DNA of 39,052 nucleotides from an uncultured Lachnospiraceae bacterium (GCA_948470905.1 CAOKQK010000028.1:1-39052), one strand, 5' to 3'; shown: positions 24,890 to 32,439, counted from the stretch's first letter. A program made the numbers and translations. The notes: generated by a model from the sequence alone, not told the origin.

Positions 24890-26437
24890 ATGTCTGATAT
24901 ATACGAGGAAAACGAAAAAAAAGAGGCTGAGGATCTGGACGGGGAGGAAGTGACGGAAAAAAAGCAGGATGCCTCCAGTGCCAAGAATGCGGGAAAGAGC
25001 GACAATAAAGAGTATGAGGATGTGTGCTTCATCTGCCGCAGGCCGGAGAGCAAGGCGGGGAAGATGTTCAAGCTGCCCAACAATATCTGTGTCTGTGACG
25101 ACTGTATGCACAAGACCATGGATACGGTCAGCCAGTTTGACTATCAGGGAATGCTGAACAATGCACAGTTTCAGGAGGAGCTGGACCAACTGAAAAAAAC
25201 CGGTTTCCCCAACATCAGCTTTGTAAACCTGGCGGACCTTCAGGGAGACGGGGGGATCCCCAACAAACAGAAACTGAAAAAAAAGAAGAAAAAGGAAAGC
25301 CAGGAGCCGGTGCTGGATATCCGCAAGATTCCGGCTCCCCACAAGATCAAGGCAAGCCTTGACGAGTATGTGGTGGGGCAGGAGCATGCGAAGAAGGTGA
25401 TATCCGTGGCGGTCTACAATCACTACAAGCGTGTCGCCACCAACACCATGGACAATATTGAGATCGAGAAGTCCAATATGCTGATGATCGGGCCTACCGG
25501 CTGCGGCAAGACCTATCTGGTCAAGACGCTGGCAAGGCTTTTGGATGTGCCCCTTGCCATTGCGGACGCCACCTCCCTGACAGAGGCAGGCTATATCGGC
25601 GACGATATCGAGTCCGTGATTTCCAAGCTCCTGGCGGCGGCAGACAATGATGTGGAGAAGGCGGAGAGGGGTATTGTCTTTATTGACGAGATCGACAAGA
25701 TTGCCAAGAAAAGGAATACCAATACCCGCGATGTCAGCGGTGAGAGCGTCCAGCAGGGCATGCTGAAGCTTTTGGAGGGCGCGGAGGTGGAGGTGCCGGT
25801 GGGAGCCAACAGCAAGAACGCCATGGTGCCCCTTGCCACGGTCAACACCCGCAATATCCTCTTTATCTGCGGCGGCGCGTTTCCTGACCTGGAGACTATA
25901 ATCAAGGAACGTCTGACCAAGACGGCGTCCATTGGTTTTAATTCCGAATTAAAAGATAAATACGACAAGGACAAGAATATCCTTTCCAAAGTGACGGTGG
26001 AGGATATCCGTAAATTTGGCATGATACCGGAGTTTATCGGGCGTCTTCCCATTATATATACACTGGAGGGGCTTAGCAGGGAAATGATGGTCAAGATCCT
26101 CAAGGAGCCCAAGAATGCTATTTTAAAACAATACCAGAAGCTTTTGGAGCTGGACGAGGTGAGCCTGAGCTTTACGGACGATGCGCTGGAGGCGATCGCG
26201 GAGAAGGCAATGGAGCGGGATACCGGCGCCAGGGCTCTGCGGTCCATCATTGAGGAATTCATGCTGGATATCATGTATGAGATTCCCAAGGATGACAATA
26301 TCGGCCAGGTCACGATTACCAGAGAGTATATTGAAGGGACCGGAGGACCGGTCATCCAGATTCGCGGAAACCGTCCCCCGGAGATCCCGGTGCAGTCTGC
26401 CAAGGATGCGGAAGCCTGCCCGACGAAAGCAGATTGA
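24890..26437 (+). CDS. clpX: ClpX-type AAA+ unfoldase with a divergent zinc-binding domain
   Basis: ClpX unfolds tagged proteins and feeds them into ClpP. The ATG at 24890 has GGAGG at 24880-24884, 5 nt away; an ATG at 24878 overlaps that site. The product is 515 residues against about 420 for typical ClpX. An acidic N-terminal tail precedes a Cys4 finger (Cys46, Cys49, Cys69, Cys72) and a Lys-rich linker. The AAA+ core has Walker A GPTGCGKT (near residue 202; Cys where most have Ser), pore loop GYIGDD, Walker B IVFIDEID, the ClpP-docking SIGF loop, and sensor-2 GARALRSIIE. No clpP or tig is adjacent, so this may be a second ClpX. A paired bidirectional terminator follows. Confidence 0.92.
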   Translation: MSDIYEENEKKEAEDLDGEEVTEKKQDASSAKNAGKSDNKEYEDVCFICRRPESKAGKMFKLPNNICVCDDCMHKTMDTVSQFDYQGMLNNAQFQEELDQLKKTGFPNISFVNLADLQGDGGIPNKQKLKKKKKKESQEPVLDIRKIPAPHKIKASLDEYVVGQEHAKKVISVAVYNHYKRVATNTMDNIEIEKSNMLMIGPTGCGKTYLVKTLARLLDVPLAIADATSLTEAGYIGDDIESVISKLLAAADNDVEKAERGIVFIDEIDKIAKKRNTNTRDVSGESVQQGMLKLLEGAEVEVPVGANSKNAMVPLATVNTRNILFICGGAFPDLETIIKERLTKTASIGFNSELKDKYDKDKNILSKVTVEDIRKFGMIPEFIGRLPIIYTLEGLSREMMVKILKEPKNAILKQYQKLLELDEVSLSFTDDALEAIAEKAMERDTGARALRSIIEEFMLDIMYEIPKDDNIGQVTITREYIEGTGGPVIQIRGNRPPEIPVQSAKDAEACPTKAD

Positions 26438-26472
26438 CAGCAAAAAGTCGGCTTGACAGAAGCAGATTGCTG

Positions 26473-26560
26473 TAAAACGCCCGCCTGACGGATGCGTTGT
26501 CGCAGTTTAACGACATGTGTGAACTGCGGCGTTGTATTTGCATCTGTCAGGCGGGTTTTA
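26473..26560. terminator. Bidirectional terminator between convergent genes
   Basis: CCCGCCTGACGGATGC (26480-26495) pairs with GCATCTGTCAGGCGGG (26540-26555) with one G-T pair, flanked by AAAA on the left and TTTT on the right. An inner stem CGCAGTT (26501-26507) pairs with AACTGCG (26522-26528). It separates clpX (+) from the secreted protein gene (-) and would work in both directions. Confidence 0.88.
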
Positions 26561-26591
26561 TGAGGTTCTGCCTTTTGAGCAGGGCAGCTGC

Positions 26592-27425
26592 TTAATCAGG
26601 ATATCTAGTTGTGATGTAATTGCCTTCCCCGGGCAGTTTGGATTTTGCGATCTCCCTGCCCCAGTGGATGGAGCGGTTGTAGTTTCCCTCCGCAACCACC
26701 ACGGAGGACTCTTTCACTTCCAGGACGATCACGGAGTGGGTGTCGTTGTTTATTCTTAAGATATCGCCCACTCTGATATTTTCATAATTTTCATGGATCC
26801 TGGCCGGTGCGCTGCCGAACGCCGCATCGCTGAGGGCAAACGCAAAAGCTGCGCAGCCGGTGCCTCCGGAATAGATGCCTCCCTGCCATGTGACGAAATT
26901 ATCGTTTGTCCAGGACATTCCTTCGGGAAATAGCTCTTTCTGTGCGATCAGGGCGTTATAAACCTGATCAGAGGGCGCCTGACTGTCCGTTGGCTGCTGC
27001 ACTGTCTGGGAAGCTGCCGGATTTTCGCCGGGAGCAGCGTCCGTGGCAGCTTTCCTGTCAGCATCCGCTGCGGACATGACGCCGGAGGTTCTTCCCTCCG
27101 CAATCCCGAAATTCATATAATGGTCCACATAAGCATCCCAGTTATCCCCGAAAGCCTGATTCAGATCTTCATAATTTTTGCGATATTGAGCCACATTCAA
27201 TACCGGGCTGGCGCATCTGCCTTCCTTCAGGCCGCAGGTTATGTAGTGGTTGTACAAAGCGGTTTCGTCATACCCGAACGCTGTTTTCAGGTCGGCATAG
27301 GAATCCGCATAATATGCTGCGTCAAAGACATCCCGTACCCCTGCTGCGGCGACATCCATGGAACTGCCCAGCATAATCGTGGCGGCCGCTGCCAAAACGG
27401 CAAAGCCTTTCAAGAAACGTTTCAT
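26592..27425 (-). CDS. Secreted protein with two HY-EGR repeats and a CHAP/NlpC-like cysteine domain
   Basis: This is predicted to be exported: a basic N-terminus and hydrophobic segment end in VAAA near residue 28. Two repeats of about 40 residues follow (FDAAYYADSYADLKTAF...NHY..CGLKEGR and VAQYRKNYEDLNQAF...DHYMNFGIAEGR), a pattern common in secreted Lachnospiraceae proteins and probably binding the surface. After a Ser/Ala/Gln-rich linker, the C-terminal domain has GGTGCAAFAFALSD (Cys191), IRVGDILRINNDTHSVIV (His230) and VAEGNYN, the Cys/His layout of CHAP/NlpC-like amidases or peptidases. The start at 27425 is set by GGAGG 4 nt upstream. Substrate is unknown; a peptidoglycan or surface-protein target is inferred. 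Confidence 0.82.
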   Translation of the reverse strand: MKRFLKGFAVLAAAATIMLGSSMDVAAAGVRDVFDAAYYADSYADLKTAFGYDETALYNHYITCGLKEGRCASPVLNVAQYRKNYEDLNQAFGDNWDAYVDHYMNFGIAEGRTSGVMSAADADRKAATDAAPGENPAASQTVQQPTDSQAPSDQVYNALIAQKELFPEGMSWTNDNFVTWQGGIYSGGTGCAAFAFALSDAAFGSAPARIHENYENIRVGDILRINNDTHSVIVLEVKESSVVVAEGNYNRSIHWGREIAKSKLPGEGNYITTRYPD

Positions 27426-27484
27426 TTTTCCTCCATTTCTGCGCTGTTTTCTGCGCAAAGCTCGTAGTTTTCAGTGTACTTTTT

Positions 27485-27512
27485 ATCATAGCTCTCTGAC
27501 AGGATTTGTCAA
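27485..27512 (-). promoter_or_regulatory. Promoter of the secreted CHAP-like protein gene
   Basis: On the - strand TTGACA (27512-27507) is followed after 16 nt by TATGAT (27490-27485). The start site would be near 27478, giving a leader of about 50 nt. Confidence 0.72.
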
Positions 27513-27551
27513 GTCATTATGTTATGCCCGGCTGTAATAGTTCAGGCAATC

Positions 27552-27583
27552 GTAACAGTCCGGACAGGTCGCGGGACTGTTAC
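27552..27583. repeat. Hairpin repeat family C, copy 1
   Basis: GTAACAGTCC...GGACTGTTAC forms a 10-bp stem around GGACAGGTCGC-type sequence. The same layout (TAACAGTYCRGACAGGTC) recurs at 27661-27692 and 30104-30133. It lies in the 413-nt divergent gap between the CHAP-like gene and the HMA gene; apart from the repeats and promoters nothing else was recognised in that gap. Confidence 0.65.
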
Positions 27584-27660
27584 AGGCAATCCCTCCCCAG
27601 GAGTCAACAATTGCAATGCGCCTGAAAGCCGCATTTGTGTATGATTTTGAGGGGCACAGC

Positions 27661-27692
27661 GTAACAGTTCAGACAGGTCATTGAACTGTTAT
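27661..27692. repeat. Hairpin repeat family C, copy 2
   Basis: GTAACAGTTCAGACAGGTCA followed by TTGAACTGTTAT; the arms GTAACAGTTC and GAACTGTTAT pair except at the last base. It lies 40 nt before the -35 box of the HMA gene promoter. Confidence 0.65.
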
Positions 27693-27731
27693 CACCCAAC
27701 TGTTTTTGCATAAAGGGCGGACAAAAATGTC

Positions 27732-27760
27732 TTGACATTCACACGGCAGCATGCTATCAT
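27732..27760 (+). promoter_or_regulatory. Sigma-A promoter of the HMA/P1B-ATPase genes
   Basis: A perfect TTGACA (27732-27737), 17-nt spacer and TATCAT (27755-27760). The transcript should start near 27767, inside the operator-like palindrome that follows. Confidence 0.85.
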
Positions 27761-27763
27761 AAA

Positions 27764-27785
27764 CATATGAACAATGGCTCATATG
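27764..27785 (+). promoter_or_regulatory. ArsR/SmtB-like operator overlapping the transcription start
   Basis: CATATGA (27764-27770), 8 nt, TCATATG (27779-27785) is a perfect dyad. The pattern ATATGAACA...TCATAT resembles the operators bound by ArsR/SmtB-family metal sensors (CadC, CzrA, BxmR type), which are released by Zn or Cd. Its place on the start site suits repression. No ArsR-family gene lies in the window, so the regulator must act from elsewhere. Confidence 0.6.
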
Positions 27786-27838
27786 ATAATATGATGAAAT
27801 ATATGGGCAGACAATGAGACAAAGAGAGGGAGATTGAG

Positions 27839-28060
27839 ATGAAGAAAACTTACAAAATTGAAGTGGACTGCGCGAACTGCGCTCTGAAGATGGAAGAGGC
27901 GGCGAAGAAAGTGGAGGGAGTGGCGGAGGCGACCGTCAGCTTTATGGCCCAGAAGATGAAGGTGGAGTTTACGGAGGGCGCTGATGATAAGGCGGTTATG
28001 CAGAATGTTCTGAAGGCGTGCAAAAAGGTTGAGGACGACTGCGAGATTTTCTTAGAATGA
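27839..28060 (+). CDS. Heavy-metal-associated (HMA) domain protein, metallochaperone
   Basis: This 73-residue protein is a single HMA domain with the metal-binding Cys11-Ala-Asn-Cys14 in EVDCANCALKMEEAA and the usual beta-alpha-beta pattern ending in ACKKVEDDCEIFLE. It is expected to bind Zn, Cd or a similar soft metal in the cytoplasm and pass it to the P1B-ATPase encoded 81 nt downstream, which lacks its own N-terminal metal-binding domain. The ribosome binding site is GAGAGGGAG. A hairpin at 28070-28089 between the two genes could make this small protein more abundant than the pump. Confidence 0.92.
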   Translation: MKKTYKIEVDCANCALKMEEAAKKVEGVAEATVSFMAQKMKVEFTEGADDKAVMQNVLKACKKVEDDCEIFLE

Positions 28061-28069
28061 TTCTTGATG

Positions 28070-28089
28070 CCCCGCTGCCTGCAGCGGGG
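28070..28089 (+). terminator. Intercistronic hairpin between HMA gene and P1B-ATPase gene
   Basis: CCCCGCTGC (28070-28078) pairs with GCAGCGGGG (28081-28089), followed by TGTTG rather than a T-run. It may be a partial terminator or an RNA-processing/stability element. Confidence 0.5.
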
Positions 28090-28141
28090 TGTTGACTATA
28101 TGATTGATTAAAGATATTTGACAGAGGAGTGTGAGATTTGT

Positions 28142-30076
28142 ATGACAAAAAAACAAAAACGGGTTTTGTACCGCATCATTATAGCAGCGGTTTTGATGGC
28201 TGTCCTGCACTTTGTGCCTGTGGAAGGGTATCTGAGGTGCGTGCTGTACCTGATCCCTTATTTTATCATTGGCTATGATATTCTGAGGAAAGCGGTGCTG
28301 GGCATTATCCATGGGGAGATTTTTGACGAAAATTTCCTGATGGCGGTGGCAACAGTGGGAGCCATGGTGCTTGGCGTGTACCAGGAGGCAAGCGGCGGCG
28401 AGGGAGAGTTTGCGGAAGGCGTGGCTGTAATGCTTTTTTACCAGATTGGCGAGCTGTTCCAGGCGGTGGCGGTGGGAAAGAGCCGCAGAAACATCGCCGC
28501 CCTTATGGATATCCGCCCGGATTATGCCAATATAGAGGATGAGAGCGGCAACCTGGAGCAGGTAGACCCTGACGAGGTGGAAGTAGGTACAGTGATCGTG
28601 GTACAGCCCGGCGAGAAAGTGCCCATTGACGGTGTTGTGACGGAAGGGGTTTCCAGCCTGGACACCAGCGCCCTGACCGGGGAGAGCGTGCCCAGGGAGG
28701 TACGTCCCGGGGACGAGGTGATCAGCGGCTGTGTGAATCATGCGGGGCTGTTGCGGATCCGGACCACGAAAGAGTTCGGGGAATCCACCGTCTCCAAAAT
28801 CCTTGATCTGGTGGAAAATTCCAGCATGAAAAAGGCGCGCACGGAGAACTTTATCACCAAATTTGCCAGATATTATACTCCGGCAGTGTGTTACAGCGCA
28901 CTGGCGCTGGCGCTTGTTCCTTCTATCATAAATCTTGTGATGGGAAATCCCGCCAACTGGAGTACCTGGATATTCCGCGCACTGACCTTCCTGGTCATCA
29001 GCTGCCCCTGCGCGCTGGTGATCTCCATACCCTTAAGCTTCTTTGGGGGCATCGGCGGAGCGTCGGCCTGCGGTATCCTTGTGAAAGGCTCCAACTACCT
29101 GGAGGCGCTGGCAGAGACGAAATATGTGGTCTTTGACAAGACCGGCACCCTGACCAGGGGTGTATTCCAGGTGACGGGGCTGTATCCTGCAGCTGCTTTT
29201 GAGGAAAAACATGGCGGGGAGGCGCAGCAAAAGCTCCTGGAATACGCGGCGTACGCAGAGAGCTATTCCGCCCATCCCATCAGCAGGAGCTTAAAAGAAG
29301 CCTATGGGCAGGAAATCATAAAAACGAGAGTATCTGATGTGGAGGAGATCAGCGGGAACGGTGTGACGGCACAGGTAGACGGCACAGTGATCGCTGCCGG
29401 CAACGCCAGGCTCATGAAGAAGCTGGGGCTTATCCATGAGGAAAGCACAGGGGTCGGGACCGTGGTCCATGTGGCGGTTGACAGGGAATACGCGGGCTAT
29501 ATCCTGATCTCCGACGTGGTGAAGGAGCAGTCTGCAGGGGCAGTGGAGGCGCTGAAGGCGGCGGGCGTGAAAAAGACCGTGATGCTCACTGGAGACAGTA
29601 AGGCGGTGGCGGACCATGTGGCAGCCGAGCTTGGGCTGGATGAGGTGCGCAGCGAGCTTCTGCCCGGTGACAAGGTGGAAGCCGTGGAACAGCTGCTTGC
29701 GGCAAAAGGCGCAAAAGAAAAGCTTGCCTTTGTGGGAGACGGCATCAATGATGCTCCTGTGCTTTCCCGGGCGGATATTGGTGTTGCCATGGGGGCGCTT
29801 GGCTCCGACGCGGCCATCGAGGCGGCGGATATCGTGCTCATGGACGATAATCCCATGAAGCTTGCCCTGGCGATGGAAATTTCCCGGAAATGCCTGCGTA
29901 TCGTCTATGAAAATATTGTCTTTGCCCTGGCTGTTAAGGCCGTCTGCCTGATTCTGGGGGCAGTGGGCATCGCCAATATGTGGCTCGCTATTTTTGCCGA
30001 TGTGGGAGTCATGGTGCTGGCGGTCCTGAACGCCGTCCGGTGCCTGAAGGTTTCAGATAGAAAACGACATGCGTGA
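28142..30076 (+). CDS. P1B-type heavy-metal ATPase (Zn/Cd/Pb exporter, CadA/ZntA type)
   Basis: This pump exports soft divalent metals using ATP. The ATG at 28142 is used, with GAGGAG at 28124-28129 (12-nt spacing, somewhat long); a TTG at 28118 lies upstream of that site. Key motifs are SCPCALVIS (Cys288, Cys290 in the transport site), the phosphorylated DKTGTLT (Asp332), SYSAHPIS (His-Pro of the nucleotide domain), and GDGINDAPVLS in the hinge. The last membrane segment has IFADVGVMVL; its Asp is typical of Zn/Cd (P1B-2) pumps. At 644 residues it has no N-terminal HMA domain, which the preceding gene supplies in trans. Confidence 0.94.
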   Translation: MTKKQKRVLYRIIIAAVLMAVLHFVPVEGYLRCVLYLIPYFIIGYDILRKAVLGIIHGEIFDENFLMAVATVGAMVLGVYQEASGGEGEFAEGVAVMLFYQIGELFQAVAVGKSRRNIAALMDIRPDYANIEDESGNLEQVDPDEVEVGTVIVVQPGEKVPIDGVVTEGVSSLDTSALTGESVPREVRPGDEVISGCVNHAGLLRIRTTKEFGESTVSKILDLVENSSMKKARTENFITKFARYYTPAVCYSALALALVPSIINLVMGNPANWSTWIFRALTFLVISCPCALVISIPLSFFGGIGGASACGILVKGSNYLEALAETKYVVFDKTGTLTRGVFQVTGLYPAAAFEEKHGGEAQQKLLEYAAYAESYSAHPISRSLKEAYGQEIIKTRVSDVEEISGNGVTAQVDGTVIAAGNARLMKKLGLIHEESTGVGTVVHVAVDREYAGYILISDVVKEQSAGAVEALKAAGVKKTVMLTGDSKAVADHVAAELGLDEVRSELLPGDKVEAVEQLLAAKGAKEKLAFVGDGINDAPVLSRADIGVAMGALGSDAAIEAADIVLMDDNPMKLALAMEISRKCLRIVYENIVFALAVKAVCLILGAVGIANMWLAIFADVGVMVLAVLNAVRCLKVSDRKRHA

Positions 30077-30103
30077 ACAGTAATGGAACTTGTGTACCTG
30101 ACC

Positions 30104-30133
30104 TAACAGTTCAGACAGGTCACTGAGCTGCTG
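30104..30133. repeat. Hairpin repeat family C, copy 3 (decayed)
   Basis: TAACAGTTCAGACAGGTCA matches copy 2, but the right arm has decayed to CTGAGCTGCTG. Together with copies 1 and 2 it brackets the HMA/P1B-ATPase unit. Confidence 0.55.
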
Positions 30134-30171
30134 CCTGACTGGCTGATGTGTTGAAATTTTCGTCCAGGGGC

Positions 30172-30201
30172 TTGACAGCATATTGTCTGTGGAAATATAC
30201 T
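30172..30201 (+). promoter_or_regulatory. Promoter of the ZIP transporter gene
   Basis: TTGACA (30172-30177), an 18-nt spacer and TATACT (30196-30201). It gives a leader of about 80 nt before the ATG at 30290. Confidence 0.7.
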
Positions 30202-30289
30202 TACTTTGGAGCCCATAACATTGAATGACATAAGACAATTCCGCATACCATATATAATATTTGATGATCAGGATAGCGGGGTCAGATTG

Positions 30290-31066
30290 ATGAATGAGTT
30301 TGCGGTTATTATAATTCCCTTTCTGGGGACGTCTCTCGGTGCGGCAATGGTCTTTTTCATGAGGGCAAAGATGAACACGAAGCTGGAAAAGCTGCTTTTA
30401 GGCTTTGCCTCGGGGGTGATGATAGCGGCGTCCGTGTGGTCGCTTTTGATCCCGGCAATCGAGCTGTCAGAGGAGCGGGGAGGAAATGTATGGATTCCGG
30501 CGGCGGCAGGTTTTATGCTGGGGGTAGGTTTCCTGCTACTATTGGACAGTATCGTGCCCCATCTTCATCCGGATAAAGAGAAGCCGGAAGGGGTTCGGTC
30601 ACATTTACGGAAAACGACAATGCTGGTTATGGCGGTAACACTGCACAATCTGCCGGAGGGCATGGCGGTAGGTGTCTCCCTTGCGGGGGCAATGATGGGC
30701 AATACAGGTATTGCCATGGCGGGGGCGCTGGTGCTTTCCATAGGGATAGCCATACAGAACTTTCCGGAGGGCGCTATCATCTCCATGCCCCTTAGAAGCG
30801 CAGGGGCATCCAGACCGAAAGCGTTCTGGTATGGGGTGCTGTCAGGGGTGGTGGAGCCCATAGGTGCAGTGATAACGCTCCTTCTGGCGGAACAGGCAGT
30901 GAGGATCCTGCCCTATCTTCTGGCTTTCGCGGCAGGCGCCATGATCTATGTGGTGGTGGATGAGCTGATCCCGGAGTCACAGTCGGGCGAGCATACCAAT
31001 ATCGGTACTATCGGCGTGACGGTGGGATTTGTATTGATGATGGTACTGGACGTGGCGCTGGGGTAG
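30290..31066 (+). CDS. ZIP family divalent metal transporter (ZupT-like)
   Basis: ZIP proteins bring Zn, Mn or Fe into the cytoplasm. From the ATG at 30290 (weak GGGG site 8 nt upstream) the protein has 258 residues and about eight spans, normal for the family; a TTG-initiated frame from 30206 would add 28 polar residues with no ribosome binding site. The metal path motifs are HNLPEGMAVG (His119, Asn120, Glu123) and QNFPEGAIIS (Asn157, Pro159, Glu160). HLHPDKEKPE lies in the variable cytoplasmic loop. It sits next to a Zn/Cd exporter, so the two may balance metal levels, but each has its own promoter. Confidence 0.92.
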   Translation: MNEFAVIIIPFLGTSLGAAMVFFMRAKMNTKLEKLLLGFASGVMIAASVWSLLIPAIELSEERGGNVWIPAAAGFMLGVGFLLLLDSIVPHLHPDKEKPEGVRSHLRKTTMLVMAVTLHNLPEGMAVGVSLAGAMMGNTGIAMAGALVLSIGIAIQNFPEGAIISMPLRSAGASRPKAFWYGVLSGVVEPIGAVITLLLAEQAVRILPYLLAFAAGAMIYVVVDELIPESQSGEHTNIGTIGVTVGFVLMMVLDVALG

Positions 31067-31100
31067 GAGTGCAGAGGGCGGAACTGAAATAGGAGATACA

Positions 31101-31829
31101 ATGAGAATACTTATTATACGGCACGGGGATCCGGATTACGAGAATGATTCCCTGACAGAGAAGGGCTGGCGGGAGGCGGAGCTGCTGGCGGATAAGCTTT
31201 CCAGGCTGGAGGTGAAGGCATTTTATGTGTCGCCGCTGGGACGCGCCAGGGACACTGCTTCCGTCACGCTGGATAAAATGGGCAGGACGGCGGTTCAGTG
31301 TGACTGGCTGAGAGAGTTCCCGCCCCAGATCAACCGTCCCGATATCAAGGACAGGAAGAAAATTGCCTGGGATTGGCTGCCGGAGGACTGGACAGCGGAT
31401 CCTGCGTATTTCCTGCGCGATAAATGGGCGGATACGGAGATCATGCGGGAGGGAAAGGTGAAAGAAGCCTATTCCTATGTTGTGGAAAACTTTGACAAAA
31501 TGGTGGCAGCGCACGGCTATGTCAGGGAGGGTGAATACTACAGGGCAAAGAGCGCTAACCGTGACACCATCGTTATTTTCTGCCACTTTGGGCTGGAGTG
31601 CGTCCTGCTCAGCAGGCTGATGAATGTGTCTCCCATGATTCTCTGGCATCACACCTGCGCTGCACCTACCGCCGTGACTACGGTGGTCACGGAGGAACGC
31701 AGGGAGGGCAGGGCGATTTTCCGCATGACCGGATTTGGAGACATTTCGCATCTCTATGCGGGAGATGAGGAGCCTGCCTTTGCCGCCAGGTTCTGCGAGA
31801 CTTTTGACAGTGATGAGAGGCATGACTGA
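31101..31829 (+). CDS. Histidine phosphatase (phosphoglycerate mutase-like) family protein
   Basis: The 242-residue product starts MRILIIRHGDPDYENDSLTEKG with the RHG catalytic motif (Arg7, His8, Gly9) of the branch 1 histidine phosphatases, then FYVSPLGRARDTA with the conserved Ser and Arg. The second catalytic His lies in IVIFCHFG. An insert of about 60 residues rich in Trp (WDWLPEDWTADPAYFLRDKW) separates the halves. The substrate is not known. The ribosome binding site is TAGGAG. It is 34 nt from the ZIP gene and probably shares its transcript. Confidence 0.85.
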   Translation: MRILIIRHGDPDYENDSLTEKGWREAELLADKLSRLEVKAFYVSPLGRARDTASVTLDKMGRTAVQCDWLREFPPQINRPDIKDRKKIAWDWLPEDWTADPAYFLRDKWADTEIMREGKVKEAYSYVVENFDKMVAAHGYVREGEYYRAKSANRDTIVIFCHFGLECVLLSRLMNVSPMILWHHTCAAPTAVTTVVTEERREGRAIFRMTGFGDISHLYAGDEEPAFAARFCETFDSDERHD

Positions 31830-31863
31830 CGGCGCGCTGCCATTTTTTCGGTAAAGGGTGTTT

Positions 31864-32238
31864 TCACCCTTCTTCTCCGAAGGAATACTGTTCTACTGTA
31901 AGTACTTTGATGCCTCCAGCTTGGGGGAGCCATATAACAGATTTACTGGCAGCTATCGTAGATGTTCTTTTATTACCATCCCAAAAAAGTTGTTGTTTAC
32001 ATGCATATGCAAAATACTCTAATGCCCTCATGGGGGCTTCTATCGTAACGATTTTATTGAGCTCATCAATTTCTTTTTCCCTCATCGGTATTTCCGGGAT
32101 GAAATTACCCACACTAACCTTTCCTGTACGCAATGTCCCCCACTGCAGACTTTCATTTCTGGAGACAAATTCATTTATCTTACATACATACTCAGCCCTT
32201 TGCGGTTGTGCGTATACTTTGCAGGAAAATCCCGGCTT
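31864..32238 (-). pseudogene. Remnant of a Fic/DOC-family protein
   Basis: The open frame on the - strand holds QQLFWDGNKRTST, the Fic active-site loop in the form [HQ]xFxxGNKRT, preceded by KINEFVSRNESLQWGTLRTGKVSVG, typical of the region before it. The frame has no ATG, begins after a stop at 32239 and ends only about 30 residues after the active site, so both ends are missing. The catalytic His is Gln here. The stretch looks more AT-rich than its neighbours. It is probably an inactive horizontally acquired relic. A hairpin (AAGGGTG/CACCCTT, 31854-31871) lies at its 3' end. Confidence 0.65.
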
Positions 32239-32250
32239 TCATGCAAGGCG

Positions 32251-32266
32251 GTGCAGCCGGCTGCAC
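32251..32266. repeat. 16-bp perfect palindrome
   Basis: GTGCAGCCGGCTGCAC is self-complementary. It lies just beyond the 5' end of the Fic remnant and may mark the junction of a past insertion or deletion. GTTACTGTAAC at 32272-32282 forms another small dyad. Confidence 0.5.
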
Positions 32267-32319
32267 GGGGGGTTACTGTAACAGCGTAACAGCTCTTAAT
32301 GTTCAAGTAAAAAAATATG

Positions 32320-32348
32320 TTGACATCTTAAGAATGGTGTGCTATTTT
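32320..32348 (+). promoter_or_regulatory. Promoter of the padR-DUF2812 operon
   Basis: TTGACA (32320-32325), exactly 17 nt, then TATTTT (32343-32348). The predicted start, near 32355, is 9 nt before the repeat array. Confidence 0.75.
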
Positions 32349-32363
32349 ATATTTACAAACGCT

Positions 32364-32423
32364 ATGTCGAGACTCGACATGTCGGAACGCAACATGTCGA
32401 CTGATAACATGTCGCCATATGAC
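32364..32423 (+). promoter_or_regulatory. Four-copy 15-bp repeat array, likely PadR operator
   Basis: ATGTCG occurs at 32364, 32379, 32394 and 32409, exactly 15 bp apart, and each unit ends in AC (ATGTCG-N7-AC). The first unit joins the second to make a 17-bp palindrome, ATGTCGAGACTCGACAT (32364-32380), and a 10-bp one, CGACATGTCG (32375-32384). Placed just after the promoter and before padR, it suits autorepression by a dimeric winged-helix protein. The same DNA read from 32364 encodes a 23-residue peptide of MS-x-x-[DN] repeats ending at the TAG of 32433-32435. Confidence 0.75.
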
Positions 32424-32439
32424 AGGGAAGGATAGAGTA

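Noticed and set aside
31854-31871. Terminator hairpin after the histidine phosphatase gene
   Set aside because: AAGGGTG/CACCCTT pairs, but the T-run precedes the stem on the + strand and no T-run follows on either strand, so I do not call it a terminator.
32364-32423. CRISPR or minisatellite of no function
   Set aside because: The 15-bp units have no spacers, and the position between promoter and padR plus the internal palindromes favours an operator.
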